A DNA stretch of 8,810 nt from Syntrophobacteria bacterium (GTDB lineage: Bacteria; Desulfobacterota; Syntrophobacteria; JARFUL01), in contig JARFUL010000204.1 of assembly GCA_029289015.1 (NCBI GenBank), forward strand, positions 1 through 8,810. The letters are read 5' to 3'. A program made the position numbers and the translations under genes. Shown here piece after piece: positions 6,377 to 8,810 of this stretch. The notes under the pieces were generated by a model, which was given only the letters and a program-made list of their open reading frames with translations, did no database searches and was not told where the DNA came from. The first letter of the stretch is position 1, and every line of letters starts with the position of its first letter.

Positions 6377-6970
6377 ATGAGGCTGTACGAGTCCGTCTAC
6401 ATTGTGGCGGCCACCATTCCGGAGGATGATCTCCCCGAGCTCACCCAGAAGGTTGAGGGGATCATCAGCCAGGAAGAAGGTCTGGTGGTCAAACACACCC
6501 CCTGGGGCAAGAACAAGCTATCCTACAACATAAAGACCCACGGCTACAGGCACGACAAGGGCCACTACTTCCACGTTGAATTCCTCTCATCCCCGCCCAC
6601 GGTCATCGAGCTTGAGCGCAACTTCAAGATCGACGAGCGGTTCCTCAGGTTTATCACCGTAAAGCTGGAAGACAGTCCCGACATCGAGGCCCTCAAGGCC
6701 CGGGCCGAGGAGGAGAAGGCCAAGGAGCCCCCCGCGCCCGCGCCGGCCCCCGAGGCCGAACCCGAGGTGGAGGAGCCCGCGCCGGAGGTGGAGGCCGAGG
6801 TTGAAGAACCGGCCCCCGAGGAGGAGCCGACCCCCGAGGTCGAGGCCCCCGAGGTCGAGGCCCCGGTTGAGGAGGAGCCCTCCCAGGAGGAGGTTTCCGC
6901 ACAGGAGCCCCCCGCCGAGGAAGCAGAGCCCGCGCCGGAGGAAGAGGCCGAGCCCGGGAAAGAGGAGTAG
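6377..6970 (+). CDS. rpsF: Small ribosomal subunit protein S6, with long Glu/Pro-rich tail
   Basis: Residues 1 to about 100 form the S6 domain that binds 16S rRNA with S18 in the 30S platform: MRLYESVYIV at the start, the WGKNKLSYNIKTHGY segment near 43-57, and NFKIDERFLRFITVKL at 82-97. The ATG at 6377 follows AAAAGGAGG (6364-6372). An upstream in-frame TTG (6347) lies within the leader hairpin and is rejected. The protein is 197 residues, whereas S6 is usually 95-135: residues 111-197 are low-complexity, by my count 36 Glu and 20 Pro in 87 residues, in EVEAP/EEPAPE-like units. The tail is probably disordered and strongly acidic. In E. coli, RimK adds glutamates to the S6 C-terminus after translation; here acidity is encoded in the gene. 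It is first gene of the ribosomal operon; rpsR follows after 68 bases with no ssb or priB between. Confidence 0.95.
   Translation: MRLYESVYIVAATIPEDDLPELTQKVEGIISQEEGLVVKHTPWGKNKLSYNIKTHGYRHDKGHYFHVEFLSSPPTVIELERNFKIDERFLRFITVKLEDSPDIEALKARAEEEKAKEPPAPAPAPEAEPEVEEPAPEVEAEVEEPAPEEEPTPEVEAPEVEAPVEEEPSQEEVSAQEPPAEEAEPAPEEEAEPGKEE
6831..6860 (+). repeat. Tandem 15-base repeat inside the rpsF tail
   Basis: CCCCCGAGGTCGAGG occurs twice in direct tandem (6831-6845 and 6846-6860), followed by a degraded third unit. It encodes PEVEA units of the acidic tail. The phase (five codons) keeps the frame, so the tail could grow or shrink by slippage. Confidence 0.85.
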
Positions 6971-7038
6971 GTCCAAGAGGAGTTTACAAGGCCCCGGGGA
7001 GAGATCGGTGCCCCAGGCGATATTAAGGAGAGATCAAG

Positions 7039-7287
7039 TTGACCGCTAGAAGAAGGAGAAGGGGATTCCATCGCCGCCGCAAGGTTTGCCGGTTTTGTTC
7101 GGACCCCAAGCTCGTGCTGGACTACAAGGAGCCCAAGGTTCTGATGAACTTTATCACCGAGCGGGGCAAGATTATACCCCGGCGCATCTCCGGCAACTGC
7201 GCCAAGCATCAAAGGCGACTGACTCAGGCCATAAGCAGGGCCCGCCAGATAGCCCTCATGCCCTTTACCACAACCTCCGCTCAATAG
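7039..7287 (+). CDS. rpsR: Small ribosomal subunit protein S18, zinc-binding (C+) type
   Basis: This 82-residue S18 is the partner of S6 on the 30S platform. It has an Arg-rich N-terminus ([12 protein letters not shown]), the conserved middle [19 protein letters not shown], and the C-terminal RQIALMPFT. Cys17-x2-Cys20 and Cys54-x2-His57 make the four zinc ligands of the so-called C+ form; many bacteria instead carry a form lacking these cysteines, sometimes as a zinc-starvation paralogue. The start is TTG 7039, placed 8 bases after AAGGAG (7025-7030); no ATG or GTG is available before the conserved core. Length is normal for S18. Confidence 0.95.
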   Translation: MTARRRRRGFHRRRKVCRFCSDPKLVLDYKEPKVLMNFITERGKIIPRRISGNCAKHQRRLTQAISRARQIALMPFTTTSAQ

Positions 7288-7309
7288 GCGGGTCTCAAGG
7301 GAGCCCCCG

Positions 7310-8287
7310 TTGTCAGTAAGCAGCAATCCCCTACGAAGGGACCTCGCGGCGGGGTGCTTCGCCGCATGCTCGTTCTTTTTCGCGGCGAGGGTCATTCCCT
7401 TTTTCGGGTTGGTGGCATCGCTCTTCACCCCTGCGCCGCTCATCCTTTTCAGGAGGAAGTGGGGACAAAAGGAAGGCAGGATAATCGGGGTCGCGGCCCT
7501 GGGTTCGATCCTGGTTATAATGGCCGCGACCTCCACCTTCCAGCTTCTGCCCCTCTTCCTGGTTTACGGGACCGTGGGCCTCCTCTTCGGGGAGGCGATT
7601 GAGCTGGAACTGCGGTTCGAGGTCTCCATCGCGCTGGTGGTGGCCGCGGCCGCTCTGGTCACGCTGGCCGGGCTCCTTCTGGCCTCCGGCCTTTCGCCGG
7701 GCCAGGCCGCGCAGTCGGTCAGGCAAGCGGTGGGGGAGTCCATCGGGTTCGCGCACGGCGCGCTGAAAGAGATAAACCCGAAGGCCGGGTACTCCGAGGA
7801 GACCCTCGCGAGGTTCACCGACACGGTGGTCAGGGTTCTCCCGGCCCTGTTTGTCAACGGCCTCGTACTCCTGGTTTGGGTCAACCTCCTGGTGATGCGG
7901 AAACTTTCCGCACGGTACAAGCTGAAGGAGTATCCCCCCTTCGAGCTGAACCTGTGGCGCATGCCCGAGCCCGCGGTCTGGGTTGCGATTCTCGCGGGGT
8001 TTTCAGTGTGGATGGGCTCCGGCACGGCCTGGACCCTGGGAATGAACTTCCTGGTGGTCCTGACGCTGCTTTATTTCTTTCAGGGGCTGGCCATTGTGGC
8101 TTATTATTTTAAGAAATGGAAGGTTTCACCGCTGTTCAGGTTCCTCCTGTACGCGCTCATCGTCATCTACCAGCTGTTTCTTGTTGTTGGCCTGGCGGTG
8201 GTGGGCCTTTTCGATACCTGGTTCGACTTTCGCCGCCTGAAGCTCAAGTCTGCCCAGGGCGGTTCTGAAGATTCCGGAGGTATGTGA
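7310..8287 (+). CDS. DUF2232 (YybS-like) multi-spanning membrane protein
   Basis: This 325-residue integral membrane protein has about eight hydrophobic segments, near residues 12-30, 33-48, 57-75, 77-97, 105-125, 172-195, 220-265 (two) and 276-303. The end, GLFDTWFDFRRLK, is a typical finish for DUF2232 proteins, which sit between rpsR and rplI in many Desulfobacterota and resemble B. subtilis YybS. Function is unknown; its fixed place among ribosomal genes suggests conserved linkage rather than proven partnership. The start is TTG 7310, 6 bases after AAGGGAG (7297-7303). The stop overlaps the first base of the rplI ATG (TGATG), so L9 translation is likely coupled. The C-terminal tail after residue 308 is polar and probably cytoplasmic. 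Confidence 0.85.
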   Translation: MSVSSNPLRRDLAAGCFAACSFFFAARVIPFFGLVASLFTPAPLILFRRKWGQKEGRIIGVAALGSILVIMAATSTFQLLPLFLVYGTVGLLFGEAIELELRFEVSIALVVAAAALVTLAGLLLASGLSPGQAAQSVRQAVGESIGFAHGALKEINPKAGYSEETLARFTDTVVRVLPALFVNGLVLLVWVNLLVMRKLSARYKLKEYPPFELNLWRMPEPAVWVAILAGFSVWMGSGTAWTLGMNFLVVLTLLYFFQGLAIVAYYFKKWKVSPLFRFLLYALIVIYQLFLVVGLAVVGLFDTWFDFRRLKLKSAQGGSEDSGGM

Positions 8288-8733
8288 TGAAGGTTATATT
8301 GAAGGAGGATATCGCCAACCTTGGGGAGCTGGGCTCCGTGGTGAAGGTGGCGGACGGCTACGCTCGCAACTACCTGATACCGCAGGGCAAAGCGGTTGCC
8401 GCGACCCCGGAGAACATAAAGGGCCTGGAGCACCAGATAAAGGCGCTCGAGTCCAAGAGGGACGTGAAGCTCAAGGAGGCCGAGGAGTTGGCCGAGAAGC
8501 TGGCCCAGGTGGAGGTCACCCTGGCCCGCAAGGTGGCCGACGAGGAGAGGCTCTACGGCTCCGTCACCCAGAAGGACGTTGCCGCCGCGCTCAAGGACGC
8601 GGGGTACGCGCTGGAGAAGAAGGCCATTATCCTCAAGGAGTCCATCCGGCAGCTCGGGGAGTTCGAGATCGAGGTCCGGCTCCACCCCCAGGTGGAGGCC
8701 GCGTTCAAACTCAAGGTGGTCAAAGAGAGTTAG
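8287..8733 (+). CDS. rplI: Large ribosomal subunit protein L9
   Basis: This 148-residue L9 binds 23S rRNA at the base of the L1 stalk and helps frame maintenance. The N-terminal domain MKVILKEDIANLGELGSVV runs into the signature VADGYARNYLIPQGKA (about 21-36). A long charged connecting helix (roughly 41-75) leads to the C-terminal domain with YGSVTQKDVAAAL and the final VRLHPQVEAAFKLKVV. Length is standard. ATG 8287 is preferred over the in-frame GTG 8284 because GGAGG (8276-8280) is then 6 bases away rather than 3. It overlaps the DUF2232 stop by one base; dnaB starts 11 bases downstream. Confidence 0.96.
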   Translation: MKVILKEDIANLGELGSVVKVADGYARNYLIPQGKAVAATPENIKGLEHQIKALESKRDVKLKEAEELAEKLAQVEVTLARKVADEERLYGSVTQKDVAAALKDAGYALEKKAIILKESIRQLGEFEIEVRLHPQVEAAFKLKVVKES

Positions 8734-8744
8734 GAGAGACACTC

Positions 8745-8810
8745 GTGGCCCAGGAAGTCGCAAAGCTCCCGCCCCACAACCTGGAATATCGCGGACTGCG
8801 CGGCGTCCAG
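8745..8810 (+). CDS. dnaB: Replicative DNA helicase DnaB, first 22 codons (runs off right edge)
   Basis: GTG 8745 stands 6 bases after AGGAGAG (8732-8738), a site that overlaps the rplI stop. The peptide begins VAQEVAKLPPHNLE; PPHNLE is the usual N-terminal mark of DnaB, and dnaB commonly follows rplI. After that Glu the expected AEQSVLG stretch is absent and the frame instead reads YRGLRGVQ to the edge, so the last 24 bases may be divergent or faulty. The call rests on context plus a short motif. Confidence 0.7.
   Translation, partial: MAQEVAKLPPHNLEYRGLRGVQ

Noticed and set aside
6565..7536. 323-codon minus-strand open frame across rpsF, rpsR and the DUF2232 start
   Set aside because: Its Ser/Gly/Ala-rich low-complexity protein is the antisense of the rpsF tail repeats, and it spans three well-supported plus-strand genes.
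1..8810. CRISPR arrays, tRNA or rRNA genes, insertion sequences
   Set aside because: No spaced direct repeats, cloverleaf-like stretch with a TPsiC-type arm, transposase motif or paired terminal repeats were seen by eye on either strand.

Overview
This GC-rich window (most third codon positions are G or C, yet AGG and ATA codons are common) looks like chromosomal DNA of a Desulfobacterota (former Deltaproteobacteria) relative or a neighbouring phylum. The best clue is the right-hand gene order rpsF-rpsR-DUF2232-rplI-dnaB, which is typical of that group. The taxonomic call is inference only.

Positions 1-5805 hold one tightly packed plus-strand operon whose content is that of a peptide-modification (RiPP-like) cassette. 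It runs: the C-terminal SPASM part of a radical SAM protein (cut by the left edge), a complete second radical SAM/SPASM protein, an HPr-kinase/phosphorylase-like protein, a soluble S26B-like peptidase domain fused to a family-5 nucleotidyltransferase, a PqqD-like peptide-binding protein, and a class I methyltransferase of MidA/NDUFAF7 type. Four of the five junctions are overlaps of 4-17 bases, which implies coupled translation. The exception is a 72-base gap with a hairpin before the fusion gene. Two SPASM proteins, a PqqD homologue and an HprK-like protein recall the 'SynChlorMet' (Scm) cassette set, here with extra protease, nucleotidyltransferase and methyltransferase functions. No convincing precursor peptide is visible; it may lie left of the window or elsewhere. 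A plausible scheme is: PqqD presents a peptide to the radical SAM enzymes, kinase, nucleotidyltransferase and methyltransferase decorate it, and the S26-like domain may cut it.

Positions 5780-6022 (minus strand) encode a small unknown protein whose 3' end overlaps the methyltransferase end by 26 bases. The divergent spacer 6023-6376 is AT-richer and holds several dyads, a sigma70-type promoter with an A/T-rich upstream tract, and a perfect leader hairpin before rpsF.

Positions 6377-8810 hold the ribosomal operon: S6 with an unusual long Glu/Pro tail, S18 of the Cys-rich zinc-binding kind, a DUF2232 membrane protein, L9, and the first codons of a DnaB helicase gene that runs off the right edge. 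TTG starts are supported by good Shine-Dalgarno spacing in three genes here.
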